From a virus, in the IMG/VR virus record IMGVR_UViG_3300044614_002195, positions 124,001-188,000 of that record: a stretch of 64,000 nucleotides of DNA. One strand, given 5' to 3'. Each line of letters opens with the position of its first letter. Within the stretch, counting starts at the first letter, position 1. Position numbers and translations under genes: made by a program. The notes beneath the pieces are model-generated. The model ran no database searches. It was not told the origin of the DNA and was given only the letters and a program-made list of their open reading frames with translations. Positions 23,354 to 31,373 of the stretch are shown here, piece by piece.

Positions 23354-23956
23354 CTAGGCTGACTTAAGTATCAACTCAGCCTCTCTATCTCTACGCCCTA
23401 CGAGTCCGCTTGTTTTGTCCCAGAGTCTTTTCATGCTCTTGAATTGAGCTGCCATTTTGTCATAGTCTTTTGACGAGGCTATAATATTTTTAAGCTCCAG
23501 CATTTCTACTCTAGATGTACCCTTGAAAGACGTTCCACGGTTAAACACTAGAGACACTATAGCGGCCTGGGCATTTTCATGCAACTCTACTACTCCAGGG
23601 AAAGCTCTTTCTGTAAGCTTTGTAAACTTAGGGAGAATAAATTCTTTAAATGTTTGAATAGCCTCTTCCCATGTAAAAGTTATACCCTTAAGCTTCACAG
23701 TATATTCTTTTGCACTAATACCTTTTAAGCCTCTGCCTCCACGTATTAAAGATAGCTCAGTGTTGTCAGTTAATGGTTTAAAAATCTTATCGACCTCTTC
23801 CTCAGTATAATAGCCAATATCAATACCCACCATGGCTGTCGGACCAGATGCTCCTCCTGGCCAGGTAAAAGTGCTCTTATATACCTTTTCATAGTAGGCT
23901 CTCCCACCTGTTTCCTCATTAACAATAAACTCAATACCTTTGTCATTTAGTTTCAT
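23354..23956 (-). CDS. Lysozyme-like endolysin
   Basis: 200 residues from ATG 23956 on the minus strand; upstream frame is rejected because it overlaps the membrane gene fully. N-terminus NEETGGRAYYEK, then GPTAMVGIDIGYYT and, further on, AQAAIVSLVFNRGTSFKG, the pattern of phage lysozyme-like muramidases of the GH24/pesticin type. Candidate catalytic residues are E14/E15 and D46. It cuts peptidoglycan at the end of infection. No signal peptide, so it needs the membrane proteins upstream. A GGAG lies 9 bases before the start. Confidence 0.78.
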   Translation of the reverse strand: MKLNDKGIEFIVNEETGGRAYYEKVYKSTFTWPGGASGPTAMVGIDIGYYTEEEVDKIFKPLTDNTELSLIRGGRGLKGISAKEYTVKLKGITFTWEEAIQTFKEFILPKFTKLTERAFPGVVELHENAQAAIVSLVFNRGTSFKGTSRVEMLELKNIIASSKDYDKMAAQFKSMKRLWDKTSGLVGRRDREAELILKSA

Positions 23957-24383
23957 CTTCAATCTCCAGTGTATAGTCGCCTTCTTTTTCGTTTGTAATC
24001 TTACGTTCAGTAATATCCACAACTTCAACTTTAGCCTCCAAAGAAGCGTTGCTGGTACTATTGTACTTAACGTCCACAATAGCCTGACCTCCCAGGTAGA
24101 CAGCCATTATCGCCGCGAACACCTCAACTGTTTTTGTAAATATGGTCGGGTATACTGCTAGTAACGCAGGATTATGTTCTAAAAGAAACAGTAACCCTAT
24201 GCTGGAGATATAGAATATCGCCAGAATAATGAAACCAGAAAAAGCTGCAAAAAACTTTTTACTCGTTAAGTGGTTGGTGTTGGCGATGTCAGGATTCTGT
24301 TCTGGACAAACTCCTGGAGGTGTAACACCATTCTGCAGAAATGCTGCAGCGTTTTTAGTTATATTAAGTAATGATTTAAACAT
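23943..24383 (-). CDS. Two-helix membrane protein, holin candidate
   Basis: 146 residues from ATG 24383. Hydrophobic segments FFAAFSGFIILAIFYISSIG and FTKTVEVFAAIMAVYLGG, then a charged tail (EKEGDYTLEIEDETK). It directly precedes and overlaps the endolysin gene by 14 bases, the usual place of a holin. An upstream in-frame start would run into the neighbour and is not needed. Confidence 0.55.
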   Translation of the reverse strand: MFKSLLNITKNAAAFLQNGVTPPGVCPEQNPDIANTNHLTSKKFFAAFSGFIILAIFYISSIGLLFLLEHNPALLAVYPTIFTKTVEVFAAIMAVYLGGQAIVDVKYNSTSNASLEAKVEVVDITERKITNEKEGDYTLEIEDETK

Positions 24384-24384
24384 A

Positions 24385-24903
24385 TTAAAAATAAAATTTA
24401 ATAAACATGTACCCTGCCGTGAAAGCCCCGAAGGGTCCAAGTAGATGTACAATTGGCCCCCAAGGACCTGCAACGGCTAACATTGAGGTTACCGAAGAGC
24501 CAAATTTAATATATAGCAAAGCTAGAAAGGCCCCAGCCAGATAACCCATAATAGCTTTAATTCTATCATACTTATCAGCTGTTTTTTGATGGGCCGTTTT
24601 TTCATTAACAACACGCTGCTCTGCGCTAGATAATAAACTGCGTATCTCTGTATTTTCTTCGTATATATGAATCTTCTCTGTTTGCTGATTCAACGCCCAG
24701 TCTTCTAGGTCTTTAAAAGACTGCTCTATAGCTTGCTTGTCTTTACGTAATTGAATAATTCTAGCGCTAGCCTGCGTTAACTCTCCTCTTAGCTCAAGCA
24801 ACTCTGCAGTTATAGATGTTTTCTGTAGCACTGGCTCCGCTGCTTTTGCTTTAAAAGATAGAATGAATAAAGCTGTAATTATAAAATATCTAATATTCAT
24901 CAT
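24385..24903 (-). CDS. Signal peptide, coiled coil and membrane segments; lysis or spanin partner candidate
   Basis: 172 residues. Signal-like N-terminus (YFIITALFILSFKAKA), then about 80 residues of coiled coil (LLELRGELTQASARIIQLRK, QSFKDLEDWALN), then hydrophobic segments (IMGYLAGAFLALLYIKFG, PFGAFTAGYMFIKFYF). The start has a strong AGGAGG just upstream. Partner of the lipoprotein it overlaps. Order and topology fit a lysis complex, but this is not a textbook i-spanin. Confidence 0.5.
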   Translation of the reverse strand: MMNIRYFIITALFILSFKAKAAEPVLQKTSITAELLELRGELTQASARIIQLRKDKQAIEQSFKDLEDWALNQQTEKIHIYEENTEIRSLLSSAEQRVVNEKTAHQKTADKYDRIKAIMGYLAGAFLALLYIKFGSSVTSMLAVAGPWGPIVHLLGPFGAFTAGYMFIKFYF

Positions 24904-25100
24904 TTACCTCCTAATTCCGCAATAATTCTATCTATTCTAGATAAAGACTTATTCATTACATTGTCGAGCTCGTCAATATTTTTACCCAAAGAACCTGATG
25001 AGCCTTTTGGCGGAGTTTGCAAAGTTGGCGCGCTTCTGGGTGGCAGCGAGCTTGCGCACCCAGTTAAAAATAAAAACATTAATATGTATACTTTACCCAT
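24900..25100 (-). CDS. Small outer-membrane lipoprotein, o-spanin candidate
   Basis: 66 residues from ATG 25100. N-terminus MGKVYILMFLFLTGC is a lipoprotein signal with lipobox LTGC (Cys 15), followed by a Pro/Ser-rich linker (SSLPPRSAPTLQTPPKGSSG) and a short helix. Rz1-type o-spanins look like this and disrupt the outer membrane in Gram-negative hosts. It overlaps the coiled-coil gene start. Confidence 0.6.
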   Translation of the reverse strand: MGKVYILMFLFLTGCASSLPPRSAPTLQTPPKGSSGSLGKNIDELDNVMNKSLSRIDRIIAELGGK

Positions 25101-25143
25101 TACCGAACGGTAGCATAAAACTTTAAAATTGTCCAGTGTATAC

Positions 25144-25171
25144 AAAAAAACCCGATCGGTAAGATCGGGTT
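25144..25171 (-). terminator. Intrinsic terminator between membrane gene and lipoprotein gene
   Basis: On the minus strand AACCCGATC-TTACC-GATCGGGTT is followed by seven T. It separates the 170-residue membrane gene from the four-gene lysis set, so the latter needs read-through or its own promoter. On the plus strand the same stem is followed by ATGTTTTT and could act weakly there too. Confidence 0.75.
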
Positions 25172-25195
25172 ATGTTTTTAATGATTTATTAGAGG

Positions 25196-25708
25196 CTATT
25201 TTGTCTGTTTATTACTCTCTTGCTGTTTATCTATATAGATTAAAACTTTGTTAAGGTCTTCTTTTAAGCTTTGCTGTTGTTGATGCTGACCTGAAAAATA
25301 CCAAACAGCTCCTGCGAACTGAGCCAACAAGCCTATGGCTGCAGTTGCAAAAAATTTAATAACTAGATCGCGCATTTCCATATAGCTGTCTGCTGTTCGA
25401 CGTAAAAAACTAAATTCTTTAACTAGTACATTTACTTGCTCAGATAATGTGGCTATAGAGCCTCTTAAACCGTTTTTACCGTCAACGCCTACGCTTATAT
25501 GCATCGCGTCCCTAGCCATGTCTCTTATAGCCGCAACGGAGGTTTCAAGAGATTTAATACTTTCCCCTGTGTCATCTGAAATGTTGGATATTCTATGCTT
25601 TATAGCCTCGATTTCAGCATCTCTAACAAGTTTTTGTTGCTGCAATTGTATGATCGCAGCAACTGTATTAAATTCTTGATGACTTAAATCTTCTAAATAT
25701 TCCGACAT
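25196..25708 (-). CDS. Coiled-coil protein with one membrane segment
   Basis: 170 residues. A long helical N-terminal part (EFNTVAAIIQLQQQKLV, RHAEIEAIK-like charged stretch) and a single hydrophobic segment near 118-135 (FFATAAIGLLAQFAGAVWYF), then a Gln/Lys tail. It could belong to lysis or to a tail or membrane channel; the sequence does not decide. Confidence 0.6.
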   Translation of the reverse strand: MSEYLEDLSHQEFNTVAAIIQLQQQKLVRDAEIEAIKHRISNISDDTGESIKSLETSVAAIRDMARDAMHISVGVDGKNGLRGSIATLSEQVNVLVKEFSFLRRTADSYMEMRDLVIKFFATAAIGLLAQFAGAVWYFSGQHQQQQSLKEDLNKVLIYIDKQQESNKQTK

Positions 25709-25734
25709 AATCTTTACATCTATTATATTAGAAT

Positions 25735-26109
25735 TTAAGGATTTTGTCGTTTAATTATTTCAATTTTTTCTTCAGGATCCACGATTTCTTCGTCAGATAT
25801 GTAGTAGTTTAACTCCTTATTGTCATAAGCAGACTTTTCAGGGATATCGTCATCCTCCTCTTGTTCTTGAGATGCCTCTTTCCTGGCACCTCTAAAAACA
25901 GACCTTACAGAGTCATCGTAGACCTTGTCTACTAGAAGAAGCTCGCTTGTACCTACCTCTCCAAGGAAAAGTCCCTGCTTTGGTTTTGTTAGGGAATGCT
26001 CAACGCATGTCCAGAGATGCTCTGGTGTTCCCAGCATTTTTAGAGCCTCCACTCTGTCTTTTGGTATTGTTTTACCACTAACTACACATTTATAGCTTTT
26101 ATTGCTCAT
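25735..26109 (-). CDS. Hypothetical protein beside portal gene
   Basis: 124 residues. N-terminal half YKCVVSGKTIPKDRVEALKML with CVVSG and a later LWTCVEHS looks like a small Cys-pair domain; the C-terminal half is acidic. Co-transcribed after the portal gene (3 bases apart). No family recognised. Confidence 0.6.
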   Translation of the reverse strand: MSNKSYKCVVSGKTIPKDRVEALKMLGTPEHLWTCVEHSLTKPKQGLFLGEVGTSELLLVDKVYDDSVRSVFRGARKEASQEQEEDDDIPEKSAYDNKELNYYISDEEIVDPEEKIEIIKRQNP

Positions 26110-26112
26110 ATA

Positions 26113-27879
26113 TTATTGCTGTGGTGCTCCTGCGGCTTGTTGTTTTGCTCCTTGTAATCCTTGTGATCTAGATTGCGAGGTCATTTGCTCAAGCTGTGAT
26201 TTTACCTGAGCATACAGCTCCTGATCTTGCGCCTTAATCTGCTGTAATTGCGCTCTTCTTTGTGCTCCATCTAAGGGAAATAGCTGCTGTGCGATCTGCT
26301 GCGCCTGCTGCAGTGCATCCTGTGGCGTCATTGCCTGCTGACCTCCTGCTGCTCCAGCTCCTCCTTGTTGTTGACCTCCCTGAAGCATTTGCATCAGAGA
26401 TTGATTTGTGGAATCAGCGATTTGCTGGCGCTCTTGCTCTTCCTTCTGAAGATCTTGAGTGATCTTATCTTCTTCCATCTTTTTCTTAACCTGATCCGAA
26501 TAATCGAAGTTGTAGAGCTTGAGCAATTCGCTTCTCGCAATAGCGTTGGCTGAAACAAGCTGACCAACAATACCCTTGCGTTCAATATCATCAGAAAAGG
26601 TGATAGGGATGAGAGATATTTTGGCTTTTGGTAAGCCTAAAATATTACTTATAACTTCTCCAATATGGTTTAACAGGATATTGTAATTGCTTGGGACGAC
26701 ACTCCAGGCATTCTCAAACATCCTAAGCATAGGCCCTGCGGCTTGCTGCTGGAAACTCATCTGGAACATTTCCACAGGTACATCCAGTGCATTTAGAATA
26801 GCATTTCTTGCGTTTTCCATCATCTCTACAGGGGCCAGTTTTGTTCCTTCGCCTCCTAGTTGCTGGTAGTTAATCGGAAAAGCAAATTTGTGGTATGAAC
26901 CAGGATCTCTCCTGTGTTCATCAATCATATTATCCACAGCATTACTCCAAACAGCCCCGTTCTGGTTTAATAGAGGGTTGGCCGCAGGGTTGTTAGAGTC
27001 TCCCATAGATATCACCCTAAATGGAGCAATGTCTTCAAAACAAATTACCTCGTTATAGCGTTTCAAAGTTTGAAGCATGAATAAATCTTCAAATATAAAC
27101 ATGCTTGGAGGAATAGCCTTACCGTCGGTTCTGATGGTGCTAGGGGTATCCAGCTTCAAATGCACAAAGTTTTTAGTGTTAAACGCCAGCATTGTCTTGT
27201 TAAAGACGCAGTCGAAGACTACTTTTGGCGTTTTCTTGCTATAAAACTTATTGTTTTTTGTAATTACTTTTTTAGCGTATTGCTGAGGGATATCCCAGAA
27301 ATATTCAGATTCTCCAGTAGTTTCTTCGTATCTAATTTTTATTTCTTTGGCAGGCCAGTGTACAACATGAATTTTTTCTATGTCATTCGCAGGTTTATCT
27401 ACACATTTATGCTCACCTTTATAGTTGCACTTGAGACAAGCCATCATATACTTGCCTTTATTGAACTCAAAGTTGTTAAGTTTATCTATATTAGAGGTCT
27501 TGTTACAGTTAGGGCAGGATAGATAGCGATGAAACCCTTGGTTAACAGTCACGAACTCATTACCATAAGCCAGTAAGTTTAAACCAGCCTTAGAGCATAT
27601 CTTTTTCCACTGAAGCTTATCTAAAGTTTCTTGATAAGTTTTCTTTGCTTCTTCGTCATCGCATTCAATGGTGAGAGAAGTAATAAAATAGTTAGCAATT
27701 CTATTAAGTGCCTGCTTATAGAATCCATTTCTGAAAAGAAAGTGCTCTGCCCACAAAAGCATCCCCTCGATGTTCATCGGAAGATACTGCAGCGGCACAT
27801 TATAGAATGGGTTGGAATAACGGTCTCTACCGTTGTCTCCCACTTTGAAATAACTTTGAGGATCGTCTGGCGTAGTCAT
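26113..27879 (-). CDS. Portal protein
   Basis: 588 residues. Reads as a portal: early helical segments (LLWAEHFLFRNGFYKQALNR), a core with VISMGDSNNPAANPLL and ALDVPVEMFQMSFQQQAAG, and a Gln/Ala/Gly-rich C-terminal tail (QQQGGAGAAGGQQAMTPQ). Forms the ring through which DNA enters the head and to which the tail attaches. Residues 122-151 hold a zinc-ribbon-like insertion, C122-x2-C125 and C148-x2-C151. The neighbouring small genes may be head-completion partners. Confidence 0.82.
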   Translation of the reverse strand: MTTPDDPQSYFKVGDNGRDRYSNPFYNVPLQYLPMNIEGMLLWAEHFLFRNGFYKQALNRIANYFITSLTIECDDEEAKKTYQETLDKLQWKKICSKAGLNLLAYGNEFVTVNQGFHRYLSCPNCNKTSNIDKLNNFEFNKGKYMMACLKCNYKGEHKCVDKPANDIEKIHVVHWPAKEIKIRYEETTGESEYFWDIPQQYAKKVITKNNKFYSKKTPKVVFDCVFNKTMLAFNTKNFVHLKLDTPSTIRTDGKAIPPSMFIFEDLFMLQTLKRYNEVICFEDIAPFRVISMGDSNNPAANPLLNQNGAVWSNAVDNMIDEHRRDPGSYHKFAFPINYQQLGGEGTKLAPVEMMENARNAILNALDVPVEMFQMSFQQQAAGPMLRMFENAWSVVPSNYNILLNHIGEVISNILGLPKAKISLIPITFSDDIERKGIVGQLVSANAIARSELLKLYNFDYSDQVKKKMEEDKITQDLQKEEQERQQIADSTNQSLMQMLQGGQQQGGAGAAGGQQAMTPQDALQQAQQIAQQLFPLDGAQRRAQLQQIKAQDQELYAQVKSQLEQMTSQSRSQGLQGAKQQAAGAPQQ

Positions 27880-28041
27880 TTATTTTTCTTGTTTCAAATT
27901 CTCTATTGCTTGAGGATTTTTAAGTTTTTCTTTGTTTTTGTCGTCAGCAACTAAAAAACCGTCCTTGTCATACCATTCAGCTTTTTTGGTGTTGTCAAAG
28001 TCACTTAGAGACTTGTCTGTGAGCATTCCATTTTTTTCCAT
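27880..28041 (-). CDS. Small hypothetical protein between portal and its upstream gene
   Basis: 53 residues from ATG 28041, too short to be obvious. It starts MEKNGMLTDKSLSDFDNTKK and ends LKQEK. The stop TAA is immediately followed by the portal ATG, and its start follows the upstream gene within 5 bases, so the frame fits the operon. Confidence 0.55.
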   Translation of the reverse strand: MEKNGMLTDKSLSDFDNTKKAEWYDKDGFLVADDKNKEKLKNPQAIENLKQEK

Positions 28042-28045
28042 AATA

Positions 28046-28651
28046 TTATTCTTGATTTTCTGTAGGTATTTTAAATAGAATCATAATCTTTTTAACCGAA
28101 TCTGGCCAGTCAAAAGTCACCCCAGGGTAATACACGTCATGTTTGCGCTTGTACTGATCATATAACGCTAGAGTTTCTCCTATCTTAGGCTCAAAAACTA
28201 CGTCATCTTCGTTTTTAAATACAAGCATGAAGGCTTGCTCATGTTCCACCAAGCTTTCTACCTTTGCTTTCATCTTACCGAAGGCATTTTCAAACTGTAT
28301 GGTGACTAGCTGCACTTCGGGCGGTGGAATAAATTGCTCTTGAGAATAAAAAGAATCCGCAGTCTCAGCTAATTTACGCTTAGACCATGAATTTTCTGAA
28401 GTTTTTTTAATTTCTTTTTTCTTTGCTGATTTATTGCCTGGTGACTGTACCTTTTTTCCTCCGTTCCTGGTAAGAGACTGCATGATTTCTTGCTGCTGAG
28501 CTTCAAGATCTGCCTCGGATCCGTAAATAAATGTACCTGCACTGTTTATTTTAGCTCCTGTAGCAGAATAAACAGATTTACTTGGATCTGAAGAACCTAT
28601 AACTAAATCTCCGGTTCTAAACATATCTGAATTGTTGTATTGCATAGCCAT
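28046..28651 (-). CDS. Hypothetical protein at head of portal operon
   Basis: 201 residues. A variable Ser/Lys-rich middle (QSPGNKSAKKKEIKK) separates an N-terminal segment from a C-terminal globular domain (VQLVTIQFENAFGKMKAKVE, YYPGVTFDWPDSVKKIMILF). No family recognised. First gene of the minus-strand block. Confidence 0.6.
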   Translation of the reverse strand: MAMQYNNSDMFRTGDLVIGSSDPSKSVYSATGAKINSAGTFIYGSEADLEAQQQEIMQSLTRNGGKKVQSPGNKSAKKKEIKKTSENSWSKRKLAETADSFYSQEQFIPPPEVQLVTIQFENAFGKMKAKVESLVEHEQAFMLVFKNEDDVVFEPKIGETLALYDQYKRKHDVYYPGVTFDWPDSVKKIMILFKIPTENQE

Positions 28652-28726
28652 ATTTTTATTAATTTTGCTCTTAGGACAACTTAATGTATAATAACTAGAT
28701 AAAATGGCAACATCTTTGTACTTAAA
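28652..28726. promoter_or_regulatory. Divergent promoter region
   Basis: 75 bases between the minus-strand head/lysis block and the plus-strand structural block. On the plus strand TGTATAAT at 28685-28692 is a -10 candidate; on the minus strand TTGCCA with TTATTATAC is a weaker candidate. No other feature is visible. Confidence 0.4.
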
Positions 28727-29992
28727 ATGAGAAAAAGCATCCAGATATCTAAGCGGAGCACAATCTATATACCCGACATATCATCTTTTAAGCTGGTCGT
28801 AGAGACTTTGAACGCTGAGAATATGTCGGACAAAATTTTTGTCAACCAGAGAATAAGAAATTTTGCGAAAGAGCAGTTCGATGACACCTTTGTTGCTGTT
28901 TGCACCCCTGTACAATTAGAGGATTTTGCAGAAGATTCACCAGAAGAGGACACATCTTTCTACAGAACAAACAGCATTGAGCTTATAGGTAGAACTCCAG
29001 AATATTTACAGACAGTTTTTGAATCTTTGGTGTATGAAGTTAAAAAATTGGTACTGGATTTAGAGCAGTTAGACTCTTTAAGTGAGGCTGAGATTTATAC
29101 TATTACTTCAGAAGAAGAAATTTTGATGACTCCTAGTGCTCCAACCATAACAGCCGCAGAAGGCGGCAATGGAGAAATCGCAGTGTATTTTACACCTCCA
29201 GAAAGCAATGGAGGATCTGTAATAATTAACTACGAATATACTTTAAATGACGGTTTTTCTTGGGTCAGTAGATCTCCTGTGAGTGTTTCCTCTCCATTGA
29301 AAATTTATGGACTAGAAAATAACAGTATATACAGAATAAAACTCAGAGCAGCAAACAAAACAGGCGCAGGACTATCTTCTGCAAAAGTTTATGCAGCGCC
29401 CACTTTACCAGGCGTGCCGAATTCTCCTGTAATAATTGGTGTGTATACTGATGTTGACGACAGTTTAGCTATAGAATTTAACCGACCTATAAGTACCGGA
29501 GGAAGCACTATCACTGGCTATCAGTATAGTCTTGATGCTGGAGATACATGGCAGGAAGGCTCTAGCGCACTTAAAATTAATGTAACAAACATCGTATTAA
29601 ACCAAACGTACTATGTAAGTGTGCGAGCTAAAACAAGCACAATTGGGGTATATGGAGCAAAATCAACGCCAGTACAGTACGAAAAACGAGGTATAGTGGG
29701 TAGCTTGTTTACAGGCAGCGAAGATAGCAATTGGAGTAATTTAAACAACTGGACTTCTCAATCAGGTGCAGCCGCTTCAAGTTATCCTCAATCTACTACC
29801 GCTGTAACGTTAGATGCAGATTGTGTTGTAGATGTGGATGCGCAGTCATGGATCGAGCCAGCGGCAATAACTATCGGGGAATATAACATAGTATTTAATT
29901 CCTCGCTTGAGCCCCATCCTATTATTTCATGCGATATAACCGCCACTACAGGAACTGTAACATTTAATGGAGTAGATTACGGAGCACTATGA
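28727..29992 (+). CDS. Structural protein with two FN3-like domains
   Basis: 421 residues. N-terminal 130 residues unknown, then two fibronectin-type III repeats: PSAPTITAAEGGNGEIAVYF...SNGGSVIINYEYTLNDG...SPLKIYGLENN and PNSPVIIGVYTDVDD...ISTGGSTITGYQYSLDAG. A last beta-rich domain (SNWSNLNNWTSQSG) resembles repeat-containing secreted proteins. Likely exposed on the virion. Overlaps the next gene by 4 bases. Confidence 0.7.
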   Translation: MRKSIQISKRSTIYIPDISSFKLVVETLNAENMSDKIFVNQRIRNFAKEQFDDTFVAVCTPVQLEDFAEDSPEEDTSFYRTNSIELIGRTPEYLQTVFESLVYEVKKLVLDLEQLDSLSEAEIYTITSEEEILMTPSAPTITAAEGGNGEIAVYFTPPESNGGSVIINYEYTLNDGFSWVSRSPVSVSSPLKIYGLENNSIYRIKLRAANKTGAGLSSAKVYAAPTLPGVPNSPVIIGVYTDVDDSLAIEFNRPISTGGSTITGYQYSLDAGDTWQEGSSALKINVTNIVLNQTYYVSVRAKTSTIGVYGAKSTPVQYEKRGIVGSLFTGSEDSNWSNLNNWTSQSGAAASSYPQSTTAVTLDADCVVDVDAQSWIEPAAITIGEYNIVFNSSLEPHPIISCDITATTGTVTFNGVDYGAL

Positions 29993-31215
29993 GTACAATA
30001 ATAGGAAACACAGAGTTTAATAACAGCAATAACAATGGCGCTGTGACGGGCGAGGCAGTCTTTAACGGTGACAGTACAAACGTAGGTATTGTAGTGGGAG
30101 ACGCTTATTTTTCAGATACATCGACTAACACAGGCACAATTGACGGCAATGCTGCTTTTTATGATACAGCTGTAAACAGCGGTGAGGTAATAGAAGCTGC
30201 TGCATTTTTGGGTGAAGCTCAAAATAATGGTGAGATAGGACAGACCATGACTGAGCCGGAGATTACAGCGCAACCCCAGACTGTAAAAAAATTATCTGGC
30301 ACAGGAAATGCGGAATTTTCAATTTCTGGTGAAGGCGCAATGTTAAATTGTAACTGGACAAATGGTTCTTGCGGTGGGCCTTACGGTAAATATGCAGAAT
30401 ATAGGGTAATTACAATAGACGATCCAGGCCAGGGCCAATCAAGGGCTTGCGATGTGCTTTGCAAACTTGAAAATCCTGCAGGTCAAACTACAGGAAACCT
30501 GGCTTTATGTATTTTTGGTGTTTTTCCTAGCGTGGATTTCACGCAGAACCCAGGAAACATAACTGTAGATGAATATACTGATGTGACTTTGAATTTAAAT
30601 GGCACAAGCAATGACGATAAAGTATTATTAACTCTGGTAAACGCCGGAAATAACGCGATAATTACGTCAGGCACAGAAATTAGTGTTACAAATGGAAGTT
30701 ACAACGTACAAAACGTAGTAGTTGCCGCACAAGTACCCTTCTCTGCAAATAATACTAGCGTTAGAGTTAGAGTATCTGATTCTTTTGGTGAAAACTATTC
30801 ACAGCCATTTATGTTGTTTGTAAACGACATGACGTTTGATCCACAAATAATTCAACAGCCTCAAAGTGTAGAGGCTTATCCAGGGCAAACAGTATCATTT
30901 ACAATTGTAGCAAGCGACGCTGTAGATTTCTATAAATGGTTGCTGTTTAATGCGAACAACCCACCTTTAAATTTGATGGAGCTCTCTATCCCCGCAGCAT
31001 GGAGTCCTGTTGGAGAAAATACATCCACACTCACAGTCACAATACCTGAAGGTTTACCTCTAGGCTATTACGACCCTAACAATATAGGAGGTTTATGTTT
31101 TCATTGCTTTATCTCGCATCCAGACTCACCGGGAGACGGGACTGGTGCAAAAATACCGCTCATGTCATATCCTGCATGTATGACTATCATTGAGCCTCCT
31201 CAACCGCCGGAATAA
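29989..31215 (+). CDS. Structural protein with N-terminal repeats and Ig-like domains
   Basis: 408 residues. Residues 1-80 contain about five degenerate repeats of the form Asn-x-Gly-x-(V/I)-x-G-x-A-x-F (e.g. STNVGIVVGDAYFSD, STNTGTIDGNAAFYD), suggesting a short beta-solenoid. Two Ig-like domains follow (FSISGEGAMLNCNWTNG; IIQQPQSVEAYPGQTVSFTI). Probably a virion decoration or fibre protein. Pro-rich end. Confidence 0.65.
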   Translation: MSTIIGNTEFNNSNNNGAVTGEAVFNGDSTNVGIVVGDAYFSDTSTNTGTIDGNAAFYDTAVNSGEVIEAAAFLGEAQNNGEIGQTMTEPEITAQPQTVKKLSGTGNAEFSISGEGAMLNCNWTNGSCGGPYGKYAEYRVITIDDPGQGQSRACDVLCKLENPAGQTTGNLALCIFGVFPSVDFTQNPGNITVDEYTDVTLNLNGTSNDDKVLLTLVNAGNNAIITSGTEISVTNGSYNVQNVVVAAQVPFSANNTSVRVRVSDSFGENYSQPFMLFVNDMTFDPQIIQQPQSVEAYPGQTVSFTIVASDAVDFYKWLLFNANNPPLNLMELSIPAAWSPVGENTSTLTVTIPEGLPLGYYDPNNIGGLCFHCFISHPDSPGDGTGAKIPLMSYPACMTIIEPPQPPE

Positions 31216-31278
31216 CGTAAAAAGTCTTTGCACAATTCAAATAGTTGGTTATATTTCTGGATACAGCGAACACAGTGT

Positions 31279-31312
31279 TTGACTGTACAAGAGGTGTACA
31301 AATTGTATATCT
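31279..31312 (+). promoter_or_regulatory. Possible promoter with two TGTACA repeats
   Basis: TTGACT at 31279-31284 is a -35 candidate; ATTGTATATC about 17-21 bases on is a -10 candidate. TGTACA occurs twice (31284-31289 and 31295-31300) between the boxes, which could be an operator. The 158-base gap (31216-31373) holds no gene. Confidence 0.35.
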
Positions 31313-31373
31313 CTTGAAATTAAGTAATTACGCAAATTTCTGAAAAAAATCAGTTGTTTGCAAAAATAAAAAA

